Of a DNA stretch of 24,527 nucleotides, positions 7,983-15,974 are shown in pieces. Below the pieces are notes generated by a model. That model did not search any database and was not told the DNA's origin. It saw only the letters and a list, made by a program, of their open reading frames with translations. The translations under genes and the position numbers were made by a program. The stretch is from the IMG/VR virus record IMGVR_UViG_3300030333_006922, positions 22,010 to 46,536 of that record. One strand, written 5' to 3'. The stretch's first letter is position 1; each line of letters opens with the position of its first letter. This DNA comes from a virus.

Positions 7983-8187
7983 CAATAAATGGGGTTCAGT
8001 TGAAGTAACAATTGATTTAGATGTATATCCTTGTTGCTTTTTTTATTATAATATGGAAAAATCGTTCAATTCTAAAAAAATTCCTATAGAAAAAATAAAA
8101 AAAATATATGAGGATGAATTGTTTACTGAAATAAATTCAGATTCCCCTAATCCTACATGTAAATATTATTGCTCTCTAAAGAAATAA
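7945..8187 (+). CDS. C-terminal twitch/SPASM-like domain of the type A radical SAM gene, in the +1 frame
   Basis: This 80-residue frame overlaps the end of the preceding one by 38 bases and shifts by +1. It contains CKAYDYYNN, DVYPCC and CKYYC: Cys6, Cys30-31, Cys72 and Cys76 in its own numbering. The spacing from the first Cys to the PCC pair is 24, identical to the intact paralogue at 1191-2102. All auxiliary-cluster cysteines are therefore kept. ATG 7945 or ATG 7951 could allow independent initiation by re-initiating ribosomes, but no Shine-Dalgarno sequence is visible. The most economical reading is that it is the second half of one protein with 7359-7982. It is coupled to the next gene by TAATG. 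Confidence 0.75.
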   Translation: MNMIKCKAYDYYNNKWGSVEVTIDLDVYPCCFFYYNMEKSFNSKKIPIEKIKKIYEDELFTEINSDSPNPTCKYYCSLKK

Positions 8188-9215
8188 TGTATTGTCCTGC
8201 ACCATTTAAACAATTGAATGTTGATCAAACTGGCCTGATTACTCCATGTTGTTATTGGAAAAGAGATGAAAGTCGTAATATAGATTGGAATTTATTACGA
8301 AAAAAAATGATAAAAAATGAATCAATTGAAAATTGTCAAGTATGTTATGATAGAGAAAAAATAAACATATTAAGTTTGCGACAAGAGTTAAATGAATTTT
8401 ATGGTGAGGATAAAAAAATTGAATTAAAAGGGCTTGAAGTCATGTTGTCGAATATATGTAATTTTAAATGTGTAACTTGTAATTCGACTTATAGTTCAAG
8501 ATGGAATAATAAAGAAATAATAACTTCACATGAATTCATAAAAAAAATAAAAACGGATTATTTAGAAAAAATAGTTTTTGCTGGAGGGGAACCTTTTTTA
8601 GATGTCAATAACTTGTATTTGCTAGAGAGTATAAAGAATATTCAAAACCTTGTTGTTTATTTAACGACAAATAACTCAAAAGTGCCTGATGAAAGATGGC
8701 AAAAATCTTTCAAAAAATGTAAGATGGTTAATATTTGCATAAGTGTAGATGGTATTGAAGAAGTTGGTGAATTTGTCAGGCTTGGTATGAATTTTGAAAG
8801 ATATTCTAAAAATCTTAATTTTTGGAAAAATAGTTTTTATAACGTAAAATTTAATTTTGTTTTGCATTCATTAAACGTATTAAATCTGCAAAAAACTTTT
8901 GATTGGCATTTAAAGAATTTTCCTAATGCAGTCTATAAGAATGAATATAAATTTGATGTAAATATTTTAAATTCACCGAATTGTTTATCTCTAAAATATT
9001 TACCAGATAGAACTAAAGATTTGATTAGGGATAAAATAAAAAATCAATATTTTAAGAAAATAATTGAAGAATCATTAATAGGAAGATTCAACAAAAATGT
9101 ATGCAGGGAACTGATAGAATATGTCTGGAAATTAGAATCTGATTTTAAAAAACTGCCTTCGGAAAGTTCCATAATTATTAATAGCATAAGTGAAAGTCTT
9201 AGAAAGGATTTTTGA
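8187..9215 (+). CDS. Radical SAM protein, type B
   Basis: The product has 342 residues. It opens MYCPAPFKQLNVDQTGLITPCC, with Cys3 and Cys21-22, followed by CQVC (Cys50, Cys53). CNFKCVTC gives core ligands Cys91, Cys95 and Cys98. AGGEPF contains GGEP at 133-136, and SVDGIEEVGEFVRLG is the later strand motif. The opening 'CPAPF...G...PCC' is a clear example of the twitch-like motif placed ahead of the core. ATG 8187 overlaps the upstream stop as TAATG, which places it directly after the type A pair, the same A-then-B order seen at 11017/11979 and 15051/15974. The stop overlaps the SGNH-like gene as TGATG. Confidence 0.94.
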   Translation: MYCPAPFKQLNVDQTGLITPCCYWKRDESRNIDWNLLRKKMIKNESIENCQVCYDREKINILSLRQELNEFYGEDKKIELKGLEVMLSNICNFKCVTCNSTYSSRWNNKEIITSHEFIKKIKTDYLEKIVFAGGEPFLDVNNLYLLESIKNIQNLVVYLTTNNSKVPDERWQKSFKKCKMVNICISVDGIEEVGEFVRLGMNFERYSKNLNFWKNSFYNVKFNFVLHSLNVLNLQKTFDWHLKNFPNAVYKNEYKFDVNILNSPNCLSLKYLPDRTKDLIRDKIKNQYFKKIIEESLIGRFNKNVCRELIEYVWKLESDFKKLPSESSIIINSISESLRKDF

Positions 9216-9895
9216 TGATTTATATTTTTGGTGATAGTTATGTTGATGATACTCATTACGTATATGAAGGCGATACAATACCATGGTACAATAGATTTGG
9301 ACCTACTAAAAATTTTGCTAAATCAGGAACAGGTCAGCATTATGCTTTTAAAAAGTTTTATAAAAATTTATCATCTTTTATCGAAAAAGATATTATTATT
9401 TTTTGTATGTCTAGTTGGGACCGAATAGATTGGAAAGACGAACATGACAGAACAAATCAATATCGATTAAACTATGATGTTGAGAACAAAAAAATAGTTT
9501 ATTATGGAAATAAATTAAAAAATCATGATAATGTACATTTTTTCTTTGAAAATTATGCGGACGAATTACAAAATTTAGAAAATAAAAATGTTTCTTACTT
9601 GTATACTTTATCTAAAAAATTTAATTTAAAAGTTTTTATTTTATTTGTTTATCCGAATAATAATCGAGATGACTATTCATATTTGAATGATAAATTTTTC
9701 AATGTTTTTGATATTCCATTATTTAAAATAAGTGGACATGGGGATGACTTTCCTGATAAGAGACTAAATCATTTTAGTGATAAAAATCATGATACAATGG
9801 AAAAATATTTTTCAGATTTTTTGGGTCAACATATTAAACAAAATTATCGTTGGGATTTTCAAAAAAGTATGAAAACAGGATTCATATATGATTAA
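9215..9895 (+). CDS. SGNH/GDSL hydrolase-like protein
   Basis: The product has 226 residues. YIFGDSYVDD places the block I GDS motif at 6-8 (candidate nucleophile Ser8). SGTGQHYAFKKF is a Gly-containing second block, and IIIFCMSSWDR is the strand of a third. Near the C terminus, DKRLNHFSDKNH includes a candidate catalytic His186 followed by FS, as in the [D]xxHxS block of SGNH enzymes, although the acidic residue sits at -5 rather than -3. No signal peptide is present, so it is probably cytosolic. The family includes esterases and O-acetyl/acyl transferases on sugars and lipids. The protein resembles the one at 22332-23159, which also directly follows a type B radical SAM gene. The gene overlaps the next by ATGATTAA. 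Confidence 0.7.
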   Translation: MIYIFGDSYVDDTHYVYEGDTIPWYNRFGPTKNFAKSGTGQHYAFKKFYKNLSSFIEKDIIIFCMSSWDRIDWKDEHDRTNQYRLNYDVENKKIVYYGNKLKNHDNVHFFFENYADELQNLENKNVSYLYTLSKKFNLKVFILFVYPNNNRDDYSYLNDKFFNVFDIPLFKISGHGDDFPDKRLNHFSDKNHDTMEKYFSDFLGQHIKQNYRWDFQKSMKTGFIYD

Positions 9896-11039
9896 TATTG
9901 AAGATCAATCTAATAGATATCAAATTATTTGGGATCTTGGAAGAAGATGTTCTTATGCATGTTCATATTGTCCTCCTCATAGAAATAATAAAACATCTGC
10001 ATTTGTTTCTTATGAATCGTTGTGCAAAACAATGGACGGTGTGGCTGATTATGCAAATCTTTATGATCAATTTAGAAAAAAAGATGCTCTTAAAAAATTG
10101 AGTTTTACAGGAGGTGAACCGACCGTTCACCCTGATTTTTTCAAATTTTTATCTTATGTAAAAAGAGTTTATCCTGATTTCAGCAGAGGTTTAACAACAA
10201 ATGGTTGGTTTTCAAATTCTGTTCTTGATAAAGTCTTATCATTAACAACTGGGGGTACGTTATCTTATCATTGTGAATCTACTGATAAGCAAAAAAAACA
10301 AGTGATAAAGAATGCCATCGTATTACGACAAAAATTTAAAGTGAATGTGATGTTTCACAAAGATTATTTTTGGGAATGTGCAGATGTATGTGAAACACTA
10401 GAAAAAAATAGTGTAGAGTATGTACCAAGAATTATAGGTGATGATCACCCAGATGATAAAAAATCTATTGAATTAGGTTATACTCACAAATACAATAGAG
10501 ATCAAATGAAATGGTTTCGAGACTATTGGAAACAGAAAGGACAAGATGTTAAAGAATCTGGAGATACCCAAAGAGGACTCGGCCGTCCCTGTTGTGGAGG
10601 TAGATGTTTTAAAGTTGACAGTGTGGACAGTTATTTTCTGCCTGATACTAACTTTCTGGGGTGGAGTTGCATGGTTAATTGGTACTTCCTTTTTTTAAAT
10701 ATGGAACTTGATTTGATGTGGACTCATCAAACTTGTGGCGTTAACTTAAATGGTGAAGTTGCTCCTCTAGGAAAAATTTCTGATTTCGATATTGTCATCG
10801 ATGAATTGGAGGAGAGTTTATATAATAAAAAAGCACCAATGATTACATGCCCAAAAACTTTTTGTGGTTGTGGTATGTGCATAACAAAATCAAAAAATGA
10901 TATATCAGAAATGTTCAATCGTCATACTATTGATGAAGTAGGTTTTGAAAAGGTTTCACAAAAAGAAAGTAATTGGTTTACTGATTTTACAACAAAGAGA
11001 GCATTCATGGAATTAGATGGATCTAACGAGACCGTTTAG
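9888..11039 (+). CDS. Radical SAM protein, type C (Cys-rich C-terminal domain)
   Basis: The product has 383 residues. IIWDLGRRCSYACSYCPP gives cluster ligands Cys21, Cys25 and Cys28, and FTGGEPTVHPDF has GGEP at 75-78. TTNGW and LSYHCESTDKQKKQVI mark later strands. The C-terminal third is rich in Cys: RPCCGGRC (Cys235, 236, 240), WSCMVNWYF (Cys261), QTCGVNLNGEVAPLG (Cys283) and TCPKTFCGCGMC (Cys321, 326, 328, 331). It probably binds auxiliary Fe-S clusters in a SPASM-like fold. It resembles the gene at 20082-21149 in its core (LGRxCxYxCSYC, GGEPTxHP) more than in its tail. The substrate is unknown. The 3' end overlaps the next gene by 23 bases. Confidence 0.93.
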   Translation: MINIEDQSNRYQIIWDLGRRCSYACSYCPPHRNNKTSAFVSYESLCKTMDGVADYANLYDQFRKKDALKKLSFTGGEPTVHPDFFKFLSYVKRVYPDFSRGLTTNGWFSNSVLDKVLSLTTGGTLSYHCESTDKQKKQVIKNAIVLRQKFKVNVMFHKDYFWECADVCETLEKNSVEYVPRIIGDDHPDDKKSIELGYTHKYNRDQMKWFRDYWKQKGQDVKESGDTQRGLGRPCCGGRCFKVDSVDSYFLPDTNFLGWSCMVNWYFLFLNMELDLMWTHQTCGVNLNGEVAPLGKISDFDIVIDELEESLYNKKAPMITCPKTFCGCGMCITKSKNDISEMFNRHTIDEVGFEKVSQKESNWFTDFTTKRAFMELDGSNETV

Positions 11040-11982
11040 AATTGAATTTGAAATAAGTTCACTTTGTAATGCATTATGTTCTGGTTGTCAAAGAACAATG
11101 ATGGACAATAAAGGTGAATATTATTACAAAGGTAATATATCTATATCTCAAATGCATGAATGGTTTGATGATGTTAATCTAAAAGATGCTCGTATAAAGT
11201 TATGCGGAGTTCTTGGTGACCCAATAATAAATCCTGATTGCATTGAAATATGTTCATACCTTATTTTTGAAAAACAAGTAAAAAATATTGAAATATCTAC
11301 AAATGGAGGAATGAGAAATAAAAAATTTTGGACAGAACTTGCGGAACTGTCAAAATTAAGCAATAAGAGACTGTATGTTCATTGGTCTATAGATGGAGTG
11401 ACTAGAAATGATTATAGAGAAAATGTTAATATAGACAAAGTTTGGGAAAATTTTCACACATATTATAATGCAGGTGGTAAAGCAATATGGCAATATATAC
11501 ATTTCGATTACAATGCAGATGAGATACCGTTAGCAAAACAAAAAGCAAAAGAGTTAGGAATAGAATTAAAGATAAGAGTGAGTTGGAGAAATACTGCTGA
11601 AGCCGCAAAATTTAAATCAAGTGAATCATTTAAAATAGACGGTGATGTTTATGAAACAGTAGAAGAACGTGCAAGGTCCGGTGATTATACTTCGGCAAAT
11701 ATAGTGTGTAGACATCAAATAGAAAATGAACTATTTGTTACTTCAGAAGGAAAGATATGGCCATGTTGTCATTTACAAGATGAACAAGTATCAGGCAAAA
11801 CAAATATAATTGAAAAAATAGGTCTAAATAATGATCTCAATAATACATTTTTTTACGATATAATAAATTCTGAATGGTATCAAAAAACATTAGAAAAATC
11901 ATGGAACAAATCTCACCCTTTACATTTGCCGAGATGTTATTTATCATGCGGTGATTTTGCAAAAAGAAAAGTCATAAAATGA
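11017..11982 (+). CDS. Radical SAM protein, type A
   Basis: The product has 321 residues. CNALCSGC gives Cys17, Cys21 and Cys24. CGVLGDPIINP (63-73) replaces the classic GGEP, and SIDGVTRNDYRENVNIDKVWENF is the type A signature. IWQYIHFDYNADEIPLAKQKAKELG corresponds to the F[ED]xNxxxxxxAxxxAKxxG helix seen in its paralogues. The C-terminal domain has Cys231, GKIWPCC (Cys250-251), and CYLSC (Cys307, Cys311). It begins 23 bases before the upstream stop, with only a weak GGAA ahead of ATG 11017, and ends in an ATGA overlap with a type B gene. This is an intact A-B pair, which may indicate that the two products act on the same substrate. Confidence 0.93.
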   Translation: MDLTRPFRIEFEISSLCNALCSGCQRTMMDNKGEYYYKGNISISQMHEWFDDVNLKDARIKLCGVLGDPIINPDCIEICSYLIFEKQVKNIEISTNGGMRNKKFWTELAELSKLSNKRLYVHWSIDGVTRNDYRENVNIDKVWENFHTYYNAGGKAIWQYIHFDYNADEIPLAKQKAKELGIELKIRVSWRNTAEAAKFKSSESFKIDGDVYETVEERARSGDYTSANIVCRHQIENELFVTSEGKIWPCCHLQDEQVSGKTNIIEKIGLNNDLNNTFFYDIINSEWYQKTLEKSWNKSHPLHLPRCYLSCGDFAKRKVIK

Positions 11983-12998
11983 CATTCTGTGCCGCACCAT
12001 TTGTGCATATGGTTCAAAATCCTGATGGTCAATATAGAACATGTTGTATGTATGAAAAACCATTAACAGGTAATTATGCAAATATAAAAGATGCCTTTGA
12101 TAGTGAAGAAAATAAAATTATCAGAGAAAGAATGTTAAGTGGCGAAAAACTCGAAGAGTGTATAAAATGCGATATTGATGAAATGCATGAAGGTAAGACA
12201 AGATTATCTTACAGGAACGAATTTAATTCGCTTTATAAAAAATATATTAATAATCCATCATTTCGAACTTTAGAAATTTCAGTATCAAATAAATGTAATT
12301 TTAAATGCGTAGATTGTGGTCCTAGATTTTCTAATCAATTTGGACCAACAATAACAAATAATTTACCCGATGCCAATAATTATAAAGATTTAGAATTTTT
12401 AAAAATTTTAGGCGGTGAACCCTTTCTTGATAATAAAAATGTTGAATTAATTAAACAGGTGCCTCGTCATAATATTAAATTGATGTTGGTAACAAATAAT
12501 TCTATTTTTCCTAACACATCAATACTTGAACTATTATCAGAATTCAAACATTTAAATATTAATATCAGTATTGATGGAATACGTGAAGTGGCAGAATATG
12601 TGAGGCCAGGAACAAAGTGGACTCGTTTTGAAAGAAATTGGATCAAATGGATGAGGTGGAAAAGTGAAAAAAGGGGTCAATGTTATGTAAATCCTCATTT
12701 TGTCTTTCACAATTTCAATTCTACTTTTTTTGATGAGACATTAGAATGGTCAAATATAACATTAGACAATTGGTCATGGGATTTTTTAGTAATGCCAGAA
12801 CATTTGAATATGTCTTATTTACCTGATCGTGTAAAAGAATTTATTTTACATAAAAACAAAAATCTAAAAAAACCTTTAGAAAAATTTTTAGGTTTGAATT
12901 CCTACAACAAAACATTTTTTAAATTATTTTTATCACGAATAACAAACATACCAGATCAAATGGAAGAATTTGTTGATTTGTGTTTTAGGGAAATATGA
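11979..12998 (+). CDS. Radical SAM protein, type B
   Basis: The product has 339 residues. MTFCAAPFVHMVQNPDGQYR and the following TCC give Cys4 and Cys22-23, with CIKC at Cys61 and Cys64. CNFKCVDC supplies core ligands Cys106, Cys110 and Cys113, and LGGEPF has GGEP at 145-148. SIDGIREVAEYVRPGTKW is the later strand motif, very like the one at 8187-9215. The NPDGQ segment before the CC pair has the look of the 'DG-x-v-x-PCC' turn of SPASM/twitch domains. Both ends are ATGA overlaps, with a type A gene before and the PLP aminotransferase-like gene after. The substrate is unknown. Confidence 0.94.
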   Translation: MTFCAAPFVHMVQNPDGQYRTCCMYEKPLTGNYANIKDAFDSEENKIIRERMLSGEKLEECIKCDIDEMHEGKTRLSYRNEFNSLYKKYINNPSFRTLEISVSNKCNFKCVDCGPRFSNQFGPTITNNLPDANNYKDLEFLKILGGEPFLDNKNVELIKQVPRHNIKLMLVTNNSIFPNTSILELLSEFKHLNINISIDGIREVAEYVRPGTKWTRFERNWIKWMRWKSEKRGQCYVNPHFVFHNFNSTFFDETLEWSNITLDNWSWDFLVMPEHLNMSYLPDRVKEFILHKNKNLKKPLEKFLGLNSYNKTFFKLFLSRITNIPDQMEEFVDLCFREI

Positions 12999-13831
12999 GA
13001 GATAGTCCAGAAAGACAATATAGTAGAGAATGGTTGCAGTATGAACGACAACAACCAATGTATGATGAAAGCATTAACGATTTTTATGCCGATATATTTA
13101 GAAATAGTCCTGTTCATAAAGGTACCTTAGACGATGCTTTTAAAGACGAATTTGTAAAATGGTTGGGTGAACATAAATATAGCACTTTCAAAGGACTTGA
13201 TGCATTTCCTATTCGCCATATAATTCAAGGATGTACACAATTCATAGATGATTTATATCAACGATGTGGAGATATTCAAACATTTGAAAAAGACTACAAA
13301 TATCATTGGAGATTAAATAATGATATAGAATATGCAACAATTGATACGCTTGATCCTAATAAAGAATTACTTATTGCAATGCCATTTCCTTATTATGGTG
13401 ACATTCATCCAGGTATGTATGATATTTTAGATAAATGTAAAGATTTAAATATTTCTGTACATGTTGATTCGGCATGGATAAGTTGTATTCGTGACATAGA
13501 ATTTGATTTTGATCATCCAGCAATTAAAACTTTTGGTATAAGTTTGAGTAAAGCAGGAATCGGAGGAAATAGAATAGGATTGAGATTCGCTAGACAAGAA
13601 CCTGAAGGCGCTATAACAATAATGAATAATTTTAATATGAATCAACAGCCATTAATGTACATTGGAATGAAATTTATGCAAGATTTTGGACCTGAATATT
13701 TTTGGAGAAAATATGAAAAAAAATATTATAAAGTTTGTGAAGATTTTAATTTGAAACCTACAAAAACTGTTCATTTAGCATTAGATGGAAATAAACCAGT
13801 TGGTATTAGATCATTATTGAGGTCGTTATGA
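12995..13831 (+). CDS. Small PLP-dependent aminotransferase-like protein (fold type I)
   Basis: The product has 278 residues. ISVHVDSAWISC places Asp158 where fold type I enzymes contact the pyridine nitrogen of PLP. FGISLSKAGIGGNRIGLRFA has Lys186, the likely Schiff-base lysine, followed by Arg193, much like the S-x-S-K...R-[IV]-G motif of class I/II aminotransferases. The motif is one residue shorter between Lys and Arg than in aspartate aminotransferase. At 278 residues it is well below the roughly 390 usual for class I enzymes. The C-terminal small domain looks shortened, and the glycine-rich PLP-phosphate loop is not obvious. It could install an amino group for later modification, or be a PLP-fold protein with another activity. 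ATGA overlaps occur on both sides, between two type B radical SAM genes. Confidence 0.65.
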   Translation: MRDSPERQYSREWLQYERQQPMYDESINDFYADIFRNSPVHKGTLDDAFKDEFVKWLGEHKYSTFKGLDAFPIRHIIQGCTQFIDDLYQRCGDIQTFEKDYKYHWRLNNDIEYATIDTLDPNKELLIAMPFPYYGDIHPGMYDILDKCKDLNISVHVDSAWISCIRDIEFDFDHPAIKTFGISLSKAGIGGNRIGLRFARQEPEGAITIMNNFNMNQQPLMYIGMKFMQDFGPEYFWRKYEKKYYKVCEDFNLKPTKTVHLALDGNKPVGIRSLLRSL

Positions 13832-15087
13832 AACCCTGCATTTTACCGTGGATTAATTTTGGCACAAATATTTTTGGTAGACCTAGAATATGTGGATATA
13901 GTGATATTGAAAATCAATGGAAGAAAATGTTTATTGATAGAAATATTTCTTGGCCACCAACTCCTGTCGAAGATACTCCTCAACATATTCTAAAAAGCGA
14001 TTTTGCAAAAGAATACATGAGGTGGATTAGTAAATTACAAAATAGTAATATAGAGGAACAATGGAATGGACTGTACTTCAAAGAGATTCGTAAATCATTT
14101 TTAAATAATGAATGGCCAGAAAATTGTAAAAGATGCAAACACGTTGAAAATTTGAATGGCGTGAGTAAACGTATGGATGAAAATCACATGTGGTTTAATG
14201 AATATGAGCAACTAATATCACAAACAAATGAAGATGGAAGTGTAAATTATCAACCTCCTCATATTGATGTTCGAACAGGAACGGTTTGTAATTTTAAATG
14301 TATTCATTGTAGTCCTGCCGCCAGTTCAAGATGGCTTGAGGATAAATCATTGATAGAAAAATATGGTTATGAATATGTAGAAAATGATAATACATGGATA
14401 GCACAGGATAATAAATTTTGGGATGATTTAGATATTTCTCAAATTAAAAGATATAATTTTCTTGGTGGAGAAAGTTTTTACAATAAAAGACACAATGAAT
14501 TTATTAAAAAATTGAATGAGAGTGAGTATGCAAAAGATGTTGAAATAGCATATGTAAGTAATGGATCTTTGAAATTTAAAAACATGGAAAACTTTAAGAA
14601 AGTACGTTTGAGACTTTCTGTTGATTGTATAGAAAAAGCAGGAGAATATTTTAGATATGGATTGAAATGGAAAGAATGGTGTAATAATATACAAAATTTT
14701 CCTTCAAATTTTGATGTGTCATTTCAATGGACTTGTAGTAATGTTAGTATGTTTTATTTAATTGATACGTATGACATTTTAAGAGAAGAATTTCCAAACA
14801 TTAGATTTTTGTTTGAGAATCATGTTACAGAACCGTATCACATGTCTGTTCAGAACTTGCCATTGGATATAAAAAATGAGATAAAGGAGAATATAGATTC
14901 TTATATGTTTGATGAGGATGCTAGAGAGGTTTTACCCTTCTATTTGAATCATATGTTTGAAAAAGATGCATGGCCTGATACCGGTAAAATATTTTTAAAA
15001 TATCTTAATGATCTTGATAAAGTAAGAAATACAAATTGGAAAGAGAGTCTATGTGGACTGGCGACACGGTTGAGTGGATTGATATAG
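13828..15087 (+). CDS. Radical SAM protein, type B
   Basis: The product has 419 residues. It opens KPCILPWINF (Cys4), then has RICGY (a single Cys22 instead of a CC pair) and CKRC (Cys100, Cys103). About 50 extra residues (roughly 30-80, including WPPTPVEDTPQ) sit between these motifs compared with the shorter paralogues. CNFKCIHC gives core ligands Cys154, Cys158 and Cys161. The SAM motif reads LGGESF (GGES at 213-216) instead of GGEP. SVDCIEKAGEYFRYGLKW is the later strand, and LDKVRNTNWKESL is the typical type B ending. The gene is joined to the aminotransferase-like gene by ATGA and overlaps the next radical SAM gene by 37 bases. The substrate is unknown. Confidence 0.92.
   Translation: MKPCILPWINFGTNIFGRPRICGYSDIENQWKKMFIDRNISWPPTPVEDTPQHILKSDFAKEYMRWISKLQNSNIEEQWNGLYFKEIRKSFLNNEWPENCKRCKHVENLNGVSKRMDENHMWFNEYEQLISQTNEDGSVNYQPPHIDVRTGTVCNFKCIHCSPAASSRWLEDKSLIEKYGYEYVENDNTWIAQDNKFWDDLDISQIKRYNFLGGESFYNKRHNEFIKKLNESEYAKDVEIAYVSNGSLKFKNMENFKKVRLRLSVDCIEKAGEYFRYGLKWKEWCNNIQNFPSNFDVSFQWTCSNVSMFYLIDTYDILREEFPNIRFLFENHVTEPYHMSVQNLPLDIKNEIKENIDSYMFDEDAREVLPFYLNHMFEKDAWPDTGKIFLKYLNDLDKVRNTNWKESLCGLATRLSGLI
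15038..15047 (+). promoter_or_regulatory. Purine-rich Shine-Dalgarno-like tract for the gene at 15051
   Basis: GGAAAGAGAG ends 3 bases before ATG 15051, inside the end of the preceding gene. It favours ATG 15051 over the upstream TTG at 15036 as the start. The spacing is short if the last GAG is the paired part and normal if GGAAAG is. Confidence 0.35.
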
Positions 15088-15974
15088 AGTTAACATCATA
15101 TTGCAATATTGATTGTCCTGGATGTTTTCGACAGGTTAAAAGAAAAAAAGTTAATAATATTTTAGATAAAAAATCATTATCACTTAAACAAATAAAAAAA
15201 TGGATTACTAAAAAAACCTTTCCTAATTGTAAATTGATTAATTTTTGTGGTTCAATTGATGAACCTACATTACATCCTGAATTATTAGATATATTAGATC
15301 ATTTTGAAGGTTTAAATATAAATATTTCTTCCAATGGCTCTACTAAAACTAAGCAGTTTTGGGCAAATCTAGGCAATAGAAAAATTTCAGTATTTTTTGG
15401 TATCGATGGTATAGATCAAGAATCTCTCGAAAAATATAGAATTGGATCTAATTTTAAAAAGGTTCAAGAAAATTGGAGATCGTTTATAAAAGCAGGCGGT
15501 AAAGCAACATGGCAATTCATAGCATTTGAACACAACGAGCATTTGATAGAAGATGCAAAACACATGGCAAAAGAAGAAGGGTTTGAAAACTTCAGATTGA
15601 TATATTCACATAGAGATGAAAACAAAGAATCTAAAACAATTCAACGAGAAGAAGAGCAGGAAATTGTATGTAAATATGGAGTACAAAAAAGAATTTTTTT
15701 GAGTCATACGGGAGCATTATTGCCTTGTTGTTTTTTTAATTCAGAATATTTACAAGACTATGCAGGAAATGTCGTAGAAACAAGATTTATGAAAAAATTG
15801 AATGATTTAGGGGGTCCTCTTGAAGTTAATTTGAGATATAATACACCCGAAGAGGTTATGTCCGGTGAACTTTATAATTCTGTGGTCGAGTCTTGGAAAA
15901 ATAAACCAATGGAAAGATGTTGGAATACTTGTAAAAGAGCAAAGCAAGATGTATTTATTGATGAGGATTTTTGA
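15051..15974 (+). CDS. Radical SAM protein, type A
   Basis: The product has 307 residues. CNIDCPGC gives Cys18, Cys22 and Cys25. CGSIDEPTLHP (66-76) is the GGE-type variant, with Glu in place of the Asp found in most type A paralogues. GIDGIDQESLEKYRIGSNF and AGGKATWQFIAFEHNEH are shared almost word for word with the protein at 23342-24382 (AGGKGLWVFLIFEHNEH). The C-terminal domain keeps Cys207, LLPCC (Cys226-227) and CWNTC (Cys290, Cys294). I chose the start because of the purine tract before ATG 15051. Its stop overlaps the next type B gene as TGATG, making a third A-B pair. The substrate is unknown. Confidence 0.93.
   Translation: MWTGDTVEWIDIELTSYCNIDCPGCFRQVKRKKVNNILDKKSLSLKQIKKWITKKTFPNCKLINFCGSIDEPTLHPELLDILDHFEGLNINISSNGSTKTKQFWANLGNRKISVFFGIDGIDQESLEKYRIGSNFKKVQENWRSFIKAGGKATWQFIAFEHNEHLIEDAKHMAKEEGFENFRLIYSHRDENKESKTIQREEEQEIVCKYGVQKRIFLSHTGALLPCCFFNSEYLQDYAGNVVETRFMKKLNDLGGPLEVNLRYNTPEEVMSGELYNSVVESWKNKPMERCWNTCKRAKQDVFIDEDF

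Noticed and set aside
9228-9428. Plus-strand open frame inside the SGNH-like gene
   Set aside because: It is out of frame with the GDS-containing protein, hydrophobic by base composition, and has no motif.
14428-14694. Open frame on the minus strand of 88 codons
   Set aside because: It is the antisense shadow of the type B gene at 13828-15087; a Phe/Ile-rich translation is typical of reversed AT-rich coding DNA.
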